DNA from: Mesobaculum littorinae
GTDB taxonomy: Bacteria > Pseudomonadota > Alphaproteobacteria > Rhodobacterales > Rhodobacteraceae
Reading direction: 5' to 3'
Length of the DNA: 64,000 bases
Assembly: GCF_004011175.1 (NCBI RefSeq)
Contig: NZ_RQXX01000003.1
Coordinates: 579,318-643,317 of the forward strand
Position numbers and translations under genes: made by a program. This document shows, piece by piece, positions 53,085 to 63,772 of the stretch (its first letter is position 1; every line of letters begins with the position of its first letter). The notes under the pieces were generated by a model. The model was not told where the DNA came from. It searched no databases and was given only the letters and a program-made list of their open reading frames with translations.

Positions 53085-53729
53085 ATGGGCCAGGGCGAAC
53101 TCGCGGACATCCTGATTTCGTCGCAGGGGCGGCTTTACAGCGAAGACATGGGCGCCAACATTGCCCGCGACGTGCCGCAGCAATGGTTTCACTGGCTGGT
53201 GGGCGCGTTGCTGATGTCGGCCCGCATCTCGGCTGCCCAGGCGGTCAAGGCCGCGGCGGCGCTGAAGCGGCATGACCTGCACAAGATCGACGGCATTCTG
53301 GCCAGCACGCGCGCGAGCCGCATCCGCGTGCTGAACCGGAACGGCTATGCCCGCTTCGACAACCAAGGCGCCGATTACCTGCACGACGCCGCCCGATTGG
53401 TGCGCGACCGCTGGTCCGGTGACCTGCGCCACCTGCGGGACGAAGCCGAGACGCCCCAAGACCTGTTGCAAGGGGTGCAGGCGGTGAAGGGGATCGGTGC
53501 GACGGGCGCGGGTATCTTCGCGCGCGAGGCGCAGATGGTCTGGCCCGACCTTCACCCCTTTGCCACGGGTCCCGCGCTGACGGCGGCGCGCGATCTGGGG
53601 CTGCCCGACGATGCGAAAGGGCTGGCCCGGCTGGCCGGCGGGCCGGAACGGATGGCCCGGCTGGTAGCGGGCCTGACGCGCGCCGCGCTGGACGGCCCAT
53701 CCGATGCCGTGGCGCAGGCGCGGGGCTGA
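53085..53729 (+). CDS. HhH-GPD-like (endonuclease III-fold) protein
   Basis: A 214-aa alpha-helical protein. VKGIGATGAGIFAREAQMVW near residue 136 looks like a helix-hairpin-helix, and the overall helix order is like the endonuclease III/DNA glycosylase fold. The catalytic Lys and the Asp seen in active DNA glycosylases are not clear, and there are no cysteines for a [4Fe-4S] cluster. It may be a degenerate DNA repair protein. Start ATG, with AGGGGGAA upstream. Confidence 0.68.
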   Translation: MGQGELADILISSQGRLYSEDMGANIARDVPQQWFHWLVGALLMSARISAAQAVKAAAALKRHDLHKIDGILASTRASRIRVLNRNGYARFDNQGADYLHDAARLVRDRWSGDLRHLRDEAETPQDLLQGVQAVKGIGATGAGIFAREAQMVWPDLHPFATGPALTAARDLGLPDDAKGLARLAGGPERMARLVAGLTRAALDGPSDAVAQARG

Positions 53730-53824
53730 AATGCGGGCCTTGGGGCGCCGGGTCTGGGGCATGATATTGAATAGCGGCGCCGCGAGGCACAGCATCGCGG
53801 CCGATCTCAAAAAGGGGAAGAGGT

Positions 53825-55471
53825 ATGAAAGGCACGATTCTGTCCGGGGTTCTGGCGATGACGGCACTGCCCGTGTCCGCCGCCGATCTGGCGATGATCG
53901 TCGGCAACGGCGACTATAGCGGCGACCGCGCGCTTTCGAGTGGGGAGCTTCCCCTGCGCGCGGTCTCGGACCTTGAGGACGCCGGCGTGCGGGTGCTTCA
54001 GGCGCGCAACGCCAGCAGTTCGGCCCTGCGCGATCTGGCAGAGCGGTTCGAGGAGGCCGCCGACGACGGCGAGGGGCTGGTCGTCGTGCTGTCGGGCCGG
54101 TTCCTGTCCACCGGGCAGGATACCTATTTCCTTCCGGTCGACCGCAGCCCCGATCTGGCCGCGGGCGCGGCCGGCGCGCTGGAGCTGTCACGCCGCGCGC
54201 TGCCCGTCTCCGCCCTGCTGCCCATCCTGGGCGAGGCGGACGGCCCGGCGCTTCTGGTGCTGGCGACCGAGCGCGGCGACCGGGGTACCCTGTCCGACGG
54301 CGCCGCCTACCTGACGCGCGGGCTGGGACAACTGCCCGAGGATTCGGGCGTGACGATCGTCACCGGCACGCCCGTTGCGGTCGCCGGGCTGGTCACCGGG
54401 CTGACCGACAGCGGCCAAAGCATCGCGTCGATGGTGCGCGGCACGCCCGAACTGACCGCAGTGGGTGAGCCGCCGCGGCGGCAGCCCTTCCTCGACACGG
54501 GGGGCTCGTCCGCGGGCGAAGACGACCGGCTGTGGGAGGTCGTGCGCGAACTCGACACTGTCGCCGCGATCGAGCTTTACCTGTCGCGCTATCCCTCCGG
54601 CCAGCATGCGGGCGAGGCGCGCGACCGCCTGGCCTATCTTTCCGACCCCGCCCGGCAGGCCGAGGCGACCGAGTCCGCGCTGGGTCTTTCCGGCGATCAG
54701 CGGCGCGAGATCCAGCGCAACCTGTCCCTGCTGGGCTACAACACTCGCGGGATCGACGGCATCTTCGGCCCGGGCACCCGCAGTGCCATCGGCCGGTTCC
54801 AGGAAGAGAACGGGTTCACCCGCTCGACCTACCTGACGCGCGACCAGATCCTGCGGCTGGACGACCGTGCCGCCGTCCGCGCCGCCGAGATCGAGCGTGA
54901 GGATGCCGAGAGGCGCCGGCAGCGAGAGGCGCAGGACAATGCCTTTTGGCAGGACACCGGCGAGGGGCGCGACGAGACCGCGCTGCGCCAGTACCTCGAC
55001 CGTTACCCCGACGGCCTGCACTCGGAAACGGCGCGCGACCGTCTGGCCGCCATCGAGGCGCGCAACCGCGCGCAGGCGGACGAGGCCGAAAACGCCCATT
55101 GGGCCCGCGCCCGGAGCGAGGACGATGTCGAAGGCTATCGCCGCTACCTGGAGCAGCATCCTAACGGCCGATTCGAGGAAACCGCCCGCGCCCGGATCGA
55201 GGAGCTGCGCCAGCAAGGCGGGCAGGAGAACCGCGCCGCGGCCGCCGAAGAGCAGGCCCTGGGGCTGAACGCCGTCACCCGGCGGCTGATCGAACAGCGG
55301 CTTGAGGGCCTGGGCCGCAATCCCGGGGCAGTGGATGGAGAGTTCACGGACGAGACCCGCCGCGCGCTGCGGCAGTACCAGTCCGATTCGGGGCTGCCCA
55401 CTTCGGGCTACCTGAACGAACCCACGGTGGTGCGGCTGCTGGCCGACAGCGTGCGGTCGCTTCTGGACTAG
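53825..55471 (+). CDS. Exported degenerate caspase-like protein with two peptidoglycan-binding domains
   Basis: A 548-aa protein with a signal peptide ending PVSAAD. Residues 20-210 look like a caspase (metacaspase) fold (LAMIVGNGDYSG, then LVVVLSGRFLSTGQDTYFLP). The catalytic His (SGHG-type) is replaced by R92, and the catalytic Cys (DACR-type) by Glu in LATERGDRG, so it is inactive. Short TPR-like repeats (YLSRYPSGQHAGEARDRL, YLDRYPDGLHSETARDRL, YLEQHPNGRFEETARARI) and two PG_binding_1 domains (LGYNTRGIDGIFGPGTRSAI; LGRNPGAVDGEFTDETRRAL) follow. Probably periplasmic and wall-bound. Function unknown. Confidence 0.85.
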   Translation: MKGTILSGVLAMTALPVSAADLAMIVGNGDYSGDRALSSGELPLRAVSDLEDAGVRVLQARNASSSALRDLAERFEEAADDGEGLVVVLSGRFLSTGQDTYFLPVDRSPDLAAGAAGALELSRRALPVSALLPILGEADGPALLVLATERGDRGTLSDGAAYLTRGLGQLPEDSGVTIVTGTPVAVAGLVTGLTDSGQSIASMVRGTPELTAVGEPPRRQPFLDTGGSSAGEDDRLWEVVRELDTVAAIELYLSRYPSGQHAGEARDRLAYLSDPARQAEATESALGLSGDQRREIQRNLSLLGYNTRGIDGIFGPGTRSAIGRFQEENGFTRSTYLTRDQILRLDDRAAVRAAEIEREDAERRRQREAQDNAFWQDTGEGRDETALRQYLDRYPDGLHSETARDRLAAIEARNRAQADEAENAHWARARSEDDVEGYRRYLEQHPNGRFEETARARIEELRQQGGQENRAAAAEEQALGLNAVTRRLIEQRLEGLGRNPGAVDGEFTDETRRALRQYQSDSGLPTSGYLNEPTVVRLLADSVRSLLD

Positions 55472-55692
55472 GCTTCGGTCGGGGGAAACCGGGCGCGGCA
55501 TCGCTGTCGCGCCCGGGGCATGCCACGTGAAACAATCCGCCGAGCTTCGCGGGCCGTGCAACGGGCCGGTGGCCCCCAGACAGGCGGGGCGAACGGGACG
55601 CTGTCGCGGGGCGCTAAGGCACGGCGGTCCAGCGACCCGCGGCTGGCCCATGTGCCGGTCCAGCAGGCTTCGGGCACGCAAGACTCCAGCAC
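55472..55692. other. Gene-free interval before the rpmJ terminator
   Basis: About 220 nt of GC-rich sequence. Short frames exist on both strands but none has a ribosome binding site and recognisable product. I looked for SRP RNA and tmRNA signatures and saw none. Confidence 0.4.
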
Positions 55693-55732
55693 AAGAAAAA
55701 CCCCGCAGCGCCGGCTGCGGGGTTTTTCTGTA
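55693..55732 (-). terminator. Bidirectional terminator downstream of rpmJ
   Basis: AGAAAAACCCCGCAG, a GC-rich loop, CTGCGGGGTTTTTCT: a perfect stem with A and T tracts on both sides, about 37 nt beyond the rpmJ stop on the minus strand. Confidence 0.9.
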
Positions 55733-55768
55733 TTCCGATGTGCCGTCCGGTGAAGGACGGCTGCGCGT

Positions 55769-55895
55769 TCAGCCCTGGCGAGCTTTGAACTTGCGCTGCG
55801 TCTTGTTGATCACATAGACGCGGCCCTTGCGCCGAACGACCCGACAATCGCGATGGCGGTTCTTCAGCGAACGGAGCGAGTTGCGGACTTTCATT
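55769..55895 (-). pseudogene. rpmJ: Ribosomal protein L36 (rpmJ/YkgO type) with a one-base frameshift
   Basis: The minus strand encodes [11 protein letters not shown] from the ATG at 55895; one extra A in the AAGAAAC run (T run at 55860-55862 on the plus strand) then shifts the frame. Omitting one A restores [20 protein letters not shown], then [10 protein letters not shown] and a TGA at 55771-55769. That gives a normal 41-residue L36 with a single Cys, the zinc-free type. Both halves are perfectly conserved in character, so the gene was intact very recently, or the base is a sequencing error. A terminator follows, and tRNA-Val is 77 nt upstream. Confidence 0.88.
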
Positions 55896-55971
55896 ATGTC
55901 CTCTCCTCATGTCGCGGCGCCGTCGCGCCTTGGGTTTCCGTCTGAGGCCAGATCTGGCCCCGCTCAAATAA

Positions 55972-56046
55972 TGGTGGGCGGTACTGGGATCGAACCAGTG
56001 GCCACTACGATGTCAACGTAGTGCTCTACCGCTGAGCTAACCGCCC
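55972..56046 (-). tRNA. tRNA-Val (anticodon GAC)
   Basis: A full cloverleaf on the minus strand: acceptor stem GGGCGGT/ACCGCCC, D-arm GCTC..GAGC, anticodon stem CTACG/CGTAG with loop TTGACAT (anticodon GAC), T-arm ACTGG-TTCGATC-CCAGT. The CCA end is encoded. It reads the GTC and GTT valine codons. Confidence 0.97.
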
Positions 56047-56196
56047 ACAGCAATCCCGGTCAGGGGATCGCAGAAACGAACGCGACGCGGAAAGCTCCGC
56101 GCCGGTCCGATGTCCTATAAAGGCACCTGCGACCGGGTTCAAGGCCTTTTGGCAATCCGGAATTTCCCCCTATATTCCCGAGAAGGAGGTCATTTC

Positions 56197-57054
56197 ATGG
56201 TGGACGCCCCCTTTCGTCTGACGATGCCGGCGGCGCGGACCACCAGCGTGGTCTTCGCCTCACCGCATTCCGGCCGGGATTACCCCCGGCGATTCCGTCT
56301 GGCATCGGAGCTGGATGCCGCCGTCCTGCGGTCGTCCGAAGATGCCTATGTCGACGATCTTTTCGCCCCTGCACCCGGATCCGGCGCGCCGCTGATCGCG
56401 GCAACCCTGCCGCGCGCCTACGTGGATCTGAACCGGGCGGCGGACGAACTGGACCCCGCGCTGATCGAGGGCGTGCGCCGCAGCCTGCATAATCCACGCA
56501 TCGCCTCGGGCCTTGGGGTGATTCCTCGGGTGGTGGCGAACGGGCGTGCGATCTATCGCGGCAAACTGCCCTTCGCCGAGGCCGAGGCGCGCCTGTCCGA
56601 GGTCTGGCGCCCCTATCACGCGGCCTTGCGGGGGCTTCTGGCCGAATCGCACGCGCAGTTCGGTGAGGCGATCCTGATCGACTGCCATTCCATGCCGCAC
56701 GAGGCGCTGGAGGCCGCGACCGCCCGCGGCCCCGCGCCCGAGATCGTCCTGGGCGACCGATTCGGCTCGGCCGCGGGCGGGGAGGTCGTCGAGCGGATCG
56801 AACGCGCCTTCCTGCGCGCCGACCTTCGGGTGGTGCGCAACGCCCCTTTCGCTGGCGCCTATGTCACCCAGCACTATGGTCGCCCGGCCCGACGCCAGCA
56901 CGCCGTCCAGATCGAGATCGACCGGTCGCTTTACATGGACGAGCAGCGCATCGCGCCCCACGCGGGGTTCGAGGCCTTCCGCGCCCGGCTGGGCGCCGTG
57001 GTGGCCGAGATCGCGCAGATCGGATCCTTCGACATGCCGCTGGCGGCCGAATAG
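56197..57054 (+). CDS. N-formylglutamate amidohydrolase family protein
   Basis: A 285-aa metal-dependent enzyme. VVFASPHSGRDYPRRF, the Glu/Asp in RSSEDAYVDDLF, AYVDLNRAADELDP, ILIDCHSMPHEAL and HAVQIEIDRSLYMDE match the FGase family, which hydrolyses N-formylglutamate to glutamate and formate at the end of histidine degradation. No hut genes are nearby, so it may act on another N-acyl amino acid. AAGGAGGT is a perfect ribosome binding site upstream of the ATG. Confidence 0.92.
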   Translation: MVDAPFRLTMPAARTTSVVFASPHSGRDYPRRFRLASELDAAVLRSSEDAYVDDLFAPAPGSGAPLIAATLPRAYVDLNRAADELDPALIEGVRRSLHNPRIASGLGVIPRVVANGRAIYRGKLPFAEAEARLSEVWRPYHAALRGLLAESHAQFGEAILIDCHSMPHEALEAATARGPAPEIVLGDRFGSAAGGEVVERIERAFLRADLRVVRNAPFAGAYVTQHYGRPARRQHAVQIEIDRSLYMDEQRIAPHAGFEAFRARLGAVVAEIAQIGSFDMPLAAE

Positions 57055-57056
57055 CC

Positions 57057-58310
57057 CTAGCGCAGGGCGCGGCCCTTCACGATCGCCTCGGGGCCGAAGC
57101 GGGCGCGAATCGCGTCATAGGCGCGTTCAGCCTGCGCCCGCTGCGCCGCCTGCGGATCCAGCAGGTCGGCCGAGCGGTCGGCCACAGCCGCGGACACCAG
57201 GTCCGACAGCCCGACCCCGATCAGCCGGAAGGGCCCGGGGTCGGCGACCTGATCGAAAAGCCCGCGCGCCGTGCGATAAAGCCGGTCCGCCATCTGCGTG
57301 GGGTCATGCAGGCTGACCCGGCGGGTCAGGCTGCGGTGATCGGCGCGCTTGAGCTTCAGCGTCACGACGCGGCCCGCCATGTCCTTGGCCTTGGCGCGGT
57401 CGGCGACCTTTTCCGCCAGCCGCCAGATGTGTCCGTCCAGCAGGTCCGGGTCGGCCGTATCCTCGCCAAATGTGGTTTCGTTCGAGATGCTCTTGACCGG
57501 GGCATGGGCCGACACGCGGCGGCGATCCTCGCCCCGCGCCAAGTGCCACAGGCGGTCGCCCATGCCCCCGAAGCGCGAGATCAGGTCGCGGTGATCCCAG
57601 CGGCGCAGGTCGGCGAAACTGCGGATGCCCGCGGCTTCAAGCCCCGTGCGCGTCACCTCGCCCACGCCCCAGATCATCGACACGGGCTTGTCGCGCAGGA
57701 ACTCCATGGTCTCGGCCTGCCCGATCACGGAAAATCCGCGAGGCTTGTCGAGATCCGAGGCGATCTTGGCCAGGAACTTGTTGTGCGACAGCCCGATCGA
57801 GCCGGTGATCCCCAGCTCGTCCTGCATCCGCTTGACCAGCCCGGCCAGCATCACCGCGGGCGGCGCACCGTGCAGCCGGGCGGTGCCGGTCAGGTCGATG
57901 AAGGCCTCGTCCAGCGACAGGGGTTCGATGACCGGGGTCAGGTCCTCCATCATCGCGCGGACGGCGCGCGAAACTTCGGCATAGACCGGAAAGCGCGGCT
58001 TGACGATCACCGCCTCGGGGCAGAGCCTGAGCGCCTGAAACATCGGCATGGCCGAGCGCACGCCCCGGATCCGCGCGATGTAGCAGGCGGTGGTCACGAC
58101 CCCCCGGCGCCCGCCGCCGACGATCACGGGCTTGTCGCGCAGGCTCGGGTCGTCGCGTTTCTCGACGCTGGCATAGAAGGCATCGCAATCCATATGCGCG
58201 ATCGACAGGGTTTCGAGTTCGGGGTGCGCCAGCACGCGCGGACTGCGGCACGCCGGACATCGGCGACCGGCGTCGAAACGCGTCAGGCAATCGCGGCAAA
58301 GTGCAGACAT
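57057..58310 (-). CDS. dinB: DNA polymerase IV (Y family) with N-terminal zinc ribbon
   Basis: A 417-aa error-prone polymerase. The catalytic motifs are HMDCDAFYASVEKRDDP and LSLDEAFIDLTG; IGLSHNKFLAKIASDLDKPRG and the little-finger domain follow. The first 30 residues carry two CxxC pairs (C5/C8 and C18/C21), a zinc-ribbon extension absent from E. coli DinB. It synthesises past lesions. Its stop is 2 nt from that of the converging amidohydrolase. No LexA-type operator was identified with confidence. Confidence 0.95.
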   Translation of the reverse strand: MSALCRDCLTRFDAGRRCPACRSPRVLAHPELETLSIAHMDCDAFYASVEKRDDPSLRDKPVIVGGGRRGVVTTACYIARIRGVRSAMPMFQALRLCPEAVIVKPRFPVYAEVSRAVRAMMEDLTPVIEPLSLDEAFIDLTGTARLHGAPPAVMLAGLVKRMQDELGITGSIGLSHNKFLAKIASDLDKPRGFSVIGQAETMEFLRDKPVSMIWGVGEVTRTGLEAAGIRSFADLRRWDHRDLISRFGGMGDRLWHLARGEDRRRVSAHAPVKSISNETTFGEDTADPDLLDGHIWRLAEKVADRAKAKDMAGRVVTLKLKRADHRSLTRRVSLHDPTQMADRLYRTARGLFDQVADPGPFRLIGVGLSDLVSAAVADRSADLLDPQAAQRAQAERAYDAIRARFGPEAIVKGRALR

Positions 58311-58393
58311 CGCGGCACCGAAATGGCTGGGGGCAGGGCCCCATATATAGAGCGAAAGGGCCGGGTTTGACCAGCGATCACCGAGCGCCCGGC

Positions 58394-58813
58394 ATGACCG
58401 ACGCCGCGTTTCGCGGCGCGAAGATCGCCATTCTGACAGGGGCGCATGTGGTTGCGCTGTTGCGCGATGACCGCCCGGACATCCTTTATCCCGGCCTGTG
58501 GGACCTGCCCGGCGGCGGGCGCGAGGGCGATGAGACGCCGCTCGCCTGCGTGTTGCGCGAAACCCGGGAGGAGACCGGCCTGCGGCTCGATCCCGCGCGG
58601 ATCTTCTGGCGGCGGCTGTGTCCGGGGCCGAATTGGTTCTTCGCCGCGGATCTACCCGTGCTCGACCCCGGGGCGCTGCGGCTGGGGGGCGAGGGGCAGG
58701 ACCTGACGCTCATGCCCATCGCGGAGTTCATCGACCATCCAGGCGCGATTGCCCATCTGCGCAGGCGCCTGCGCGCGTGTCTGCCTGAACGGCCCGGGGA
58801 TGTGTCGGTCTGA
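58394..58813 (+). CDS. NUDIX hydrolase
   Basis: A 139-aa protein with the NUDIX box GGGREGDETPLACVLRETREETGL, preceded by LWDLP. The family cleaves nucleoside diphosphates linked to another group; the substrate is not evident. It is divergent from dinB with an 83-nt gap, so the two may share a control region. The ATG gives MTDAAFRGAKIAILTGAHVV; the frame extends further upstream without conserved sequence. Confidence 0.9.
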   Translation: MTDAAFRGAKIAILTGAHVVALLRDDRPDILYPGLWDLPGGGREGDETPLACVLRETREETGLRLDPARIFWRRLCPGPNWFFAADLPVLDPGALRLGGEGQDLTLMPIAEFIDHPGAIAHLRRRLRACLPERPGDVSV

Positions 58814-58826
58814 AGGGGCGCTGAAG

Positions 58827-58847
58827 CCAAGCGCACGCGGCGCTTGG
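58827..58847. terminator. Hairpin between NUDIX gene and pyrF
   Basis: CCAAGCGC, ACGCG loop, GCGCTTGG: an 8-bp perfect stem between converging genes without a T tract. Confidence 0.45.
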
Positions 58848-58865
58848 AGGGGCCGGTTGGCCGGA

Positions 58866-59564
58866 TCAGGCGCCGCGGATCTCGCCCAGGATCGCCCGAG
58901 CGGCGCCGGCGGGGTCGGGGGCCTGCCAGACGGGGCGGCCCACGACGATATGGTCGGCGCCGTCGCGGATTGCCTGCGCGGGAGTGGCGATGCGTTTCTG
59001 GTCGCCCGCATCCGCCCCCGCGGGCCGGACCCCGGGGGTGACGATCAGCCGCCCCTCGGCCTGCGGCAATGCGCGGATCGCCGCCGCCTCTTGCGGCGAG
59101 GCGATGACGCCATGCGCGCCCGCTTCGAACGCCGCCGCCGCGCGGTCGACGACAAGGTCCGGGATCGCGCCGTCGCGGATCAGCGCGGCGTCCAGATCGG
59201 TCCGGTCGAGCGATGTCAGGATGGTGACGGCAAGGATCTTCGTCTGCGACCCCGCGGCGCCTTCGCAGGCGGCGCGCACGACATTGGGGTCGCCGTGGAC
59301 GGTCAGGAAATCAAGGTCGAACTGCGCAATCCCGCGCACCGCGGCTTCGACCGTCGCGCCGATATCGAAAAGCTTCATGTCCAGGAAAATGCGTTTGCCG
59401 CGCTCTGTCTTCAGCTCGTTCGCCAGCGCCAGTCCGCCGCCGGTAAGCATTCCCAGGCCGATCTTGTAGAACGACACCGCGTCCCCCAGTCGATCGGCAA
59501 GGTCCAGCCCAGCCACCGCGTTCGGCACGTCCAGCGCCACGATCAGACGGTCATCCTGCATCAA
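58866..59564 (-). CDS. pyrF: Orotidine 5'-phosphate decarboxylase
   Basis: A 232-aa TIM-barrel enzyme of normal length. LIVALDVPNAVAGLDLADRL, YKIGLGMLTGGG, the catalytic DxKxxDI in FLDMKLFDIGATV, VHGDPNVV and VTPGVRPAGAD are the PyrF motifs. It decarboxylates OMP to UMP, the last step of pyrimidine synthesis. Confidence 0.97.
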   Translation of the reverse strand: MMQDDRLIVALDVPNAVAGLDLADRLGDAVSFYKIGLGMLTGGGLALANELKTERGKRIFLDMKLFDIGATVEAAVRGIAQFDLDFLTVHGDPNVVRAACEGAAGSQTKILAVTILTSLDRTDLDAALIRDGAIPDLVVDRAAAAFEAGAHGVIASPQEAAAIRALPQAEGRLIVTPGVRPAGADAGDQKRIATPAQAIRDGADHIVVGRPVWQAPDPAGAARAILGEIRGA

Positions 59565-59682
59565 TTCCCTCTCCTGCCCTCTTGGCTTTGCCTACCTCCC
59601 CTGTGTAGGGCAGAGCGAGACCCCCGAACGCAAGTGCGAAAGTTCGCGGGCGGGACAACTGTTATGAAGAAGGGAGAGCGGG

Positions 59683-60516
59683 ATGGCGGAATTTGATCCC
59701 TCCGGCCGGAAGAAGAAACAGGGCTCGTTCATTGTTCAGCTGGCCGTGTGCGCGGTGGGTGTGGTTCTTCTGATCGCGCTTGTCTTCGCGTTCCAGGGCG
59801 AAGAGCCGACCACGGCGGAAGACGATGTCGAAGGTGTCGCGGCCGACAGGCCCGCAGGTGCCGGCACGGCGCCCGAGGCCCCTGCCGATCCGCTGGTCGA
59901 CGGTGCCGACACAGAGGACGCTGGCGAAGCCGAGGGCCTGGCCGCCGAGCCGATGGAAGGCGCGGGCAACGACGGCGCAGCGCAGGACACGGATGGCGCT
60001 GCTGGCGAAACTCCGGATGAAGGCGCCGCTGCCGAGGATGCCGAAGGCGATGACGCTGCAGGCGAAGAGGCTGCGACCGACGACGCCGAAGGCGCCGAAG
60101 CCGCAACCGACGGCGGCGTGACCGAAGACGCTGTGACCGAAGACGGCGCGACCGAAGATGGTGCGGCCGAAGTCGTTGCCCCCGTCGAGGATGCGGACAC
60201 CGCGACCGAGGGTGATACGGCGACCGACGCTGCCCCGGCCGAGGCGCAGGAGGATGCCGCCGCCGAAGAGGATGCCGACATCGTCGCCCCCACTGGCGAG
60301 GCTGCGGCCGGCCCCGATGAGACCGTTGCGGATGACGCATCCGACGAGGCCGCGCAGACCGAAGAGGGCGAAAGCGGCGGATCGGCCGAGCCCGAGATTG
60401 TTGCGGATCCCGATGACGGCGGCGAAGGCTCCGAGCCCGATGGCGGCGCCGAGCCCTTTGTTCCGACCGAGTCGGGGCCCGAAGGCAGCGACGACGATCC
60501 GCTGACCTCGCAGTAA
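59683..60516 (+). CDS. Acidic Ala/Glu/Asp-rich membrane-anchored protein
   Basis: A 277-aa protein. A basic start (MAEFDPSGRKKKQG) is followed by one transmembrane helix (FIVQLAVCAVGVVLLIALVFAF, about residues 16-37) and then some 230 residues of low-complexity A/E/D/G/T/P repeats, such as EDAVTEDGATEDGAAE. By the positive-inside rule the acidic tail would face the periplasm. No domain is recognised. The tail's repeated GAAE/TEDA units suggest expansion by slippage. Function unknown; it may act as a spacer or charge layer. Confidence 0.82.
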   Translation: MAEFDPSGRKKKQGSFIVQLAVCAVGVVLLIALVFAFQGEEPTTAEDDVEGVAADRPAGAGTAPEAPADPLVDGADTEDAGEAEGLAAEPMEGAGNDGAAQDTDGAAGETPDEGAAAEDAEGDDAAGEEAATDDAEGAEAATDGGVTEDAVTEDGATEDGAAEVVAPVEDADTATEGDTATDAAPAEAQEDAAAEEDADIVAPTGEAAAGPDETVADDASDEAAQTEEGESGGSAEPEIVADPDDGGEGSEPDGGAEPFVPTESGPEGSDDDPLTSQ

Positions 60517-60549
60517 GAGTGCTCTCGGCCCCGCCGGGGCCGACCGGAA

Positions 60550-60588
60550 AAACAAAAGGCCGGCCTTCGGGGGCGGCCTTTTCGTTTG
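60550..60588 (+). terminator. Terminator after the acidic protein gene
   Basis: AAAAGGCCG, a GC loop containing TTCGG, CGGCCTTTT, then CGTTTGTT. A strong stem with A and T tracts that can serve both this gene and the 60632 gene on the opposite strand. Confidence 0.85.
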
Positions 60589-60631
60589 TTCGGGCGAATA
60601 CTCGGGGCCCGCTGCCCTCGGGGCGCTGCGA

Positions 60632-60907
60632 TCAGGCGACGCGTTCTTCGTGCATCGGGCCTTCATGCACCGGACGCGGCGCGAGGTTGCGGCGCGCGGC
60701 CGGAAGACGGCGGGCCAGGACGGCCGCGTCCTTCGTCAGGCGTTCACGCAGCGAGGCGCCTCCGCTCGTCGGCACGTTGGTCCGGATACGCACCATGCGG
60801 GTCGGCTGACCCTGAGCAACCTTGGCCACGAACGTCACGGTCGCCTCGATGCGGCCGAAATCGCGGTCATGCGACACGTTGCTGATGCTGCTGTCGAAAA
60901 TGATCAT
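60632..60907 (-). CDS. Small conserved protein of unknown function
   Basis: A 91-aa soluble protein: MIIFDSSISNVSHDRDFGRI, then EATVTFVAKVAQGQPTRMVR, then IRTNVPTSGGASLRERLTKD. GGAG lies 7 nt before the ATG at 60907. An in-frame ATG at 60961 would add 18 residues but has no ribosome binding site. No domain is recognised. It is divergent from clpB with a 200-nt gap. Confidence 0.7.
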   Translation of the reverse strand: MIIFDSSISNVSHDRDFGRIEATVTFVAKVAQGQPTRMVRIRTNVPTSGGASLRERLTKDAAVLARRLPAARRNLAPRPVHEGPMHEERVA

Positions 60908-61003
60908 CACATTTCTCCACTCGGTGAAGGCGGGCACTGTCTTCTTGGCGTCAAAACGCATGTGTTGTGGATAAGTTTCATATTCCGTTGATGATCAGGA
61001 AAA

Positions 61004-61032
61004 CTTGAACGGGGCGAATGCTGTGACCATAT
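61004..61032 (+). promoter_or_regulatory. Candidate sigma-32 heat-shock promoter of clpB
   Basis: CTTGAA (61004-61009), a 17-nt spacer, then CCATAT (61027-61032), matching the alphaproteobacterial RpoH pattern CTTG...CYTAT-like. It lies 75 nt before the clpB ATG. Confidence 0.6.
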
Positions 61033-61107
61033 GACAACAGCAAGGCCCCGTGGGCGGATGTGCTGGCAGTCAGGCACCGCGAGGGGCGCTTCTGGAAGGA
61101 GACGACT

Positions 61108-63723
<2,616 letters not shown>

Positions 63724-63744
63724 CCGCCATATGGTGCGAGACAG

Positions 63745-63772
63745 AAAAAGGGCGCCCTCGGGCGCCCTTTTT
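63745..63772 (+). terminator. Rho-independent terminator after clpB
   Basis: AAAAAGGGCGCC, a CTC loop, GGGCGCCCTTTTT: a strong stem flanked by A and T tracts, 21 nt after the clpB stop. Confidence 0.92.

Noticed and set aside
55472..55692. Possible structured RNA in the GC-rich interval before the rpmJ terminator
   Set aside because: No SRP RNA, tmRNA, 6S or riboswitch core was found, and the terminator is explained by rpmJ.
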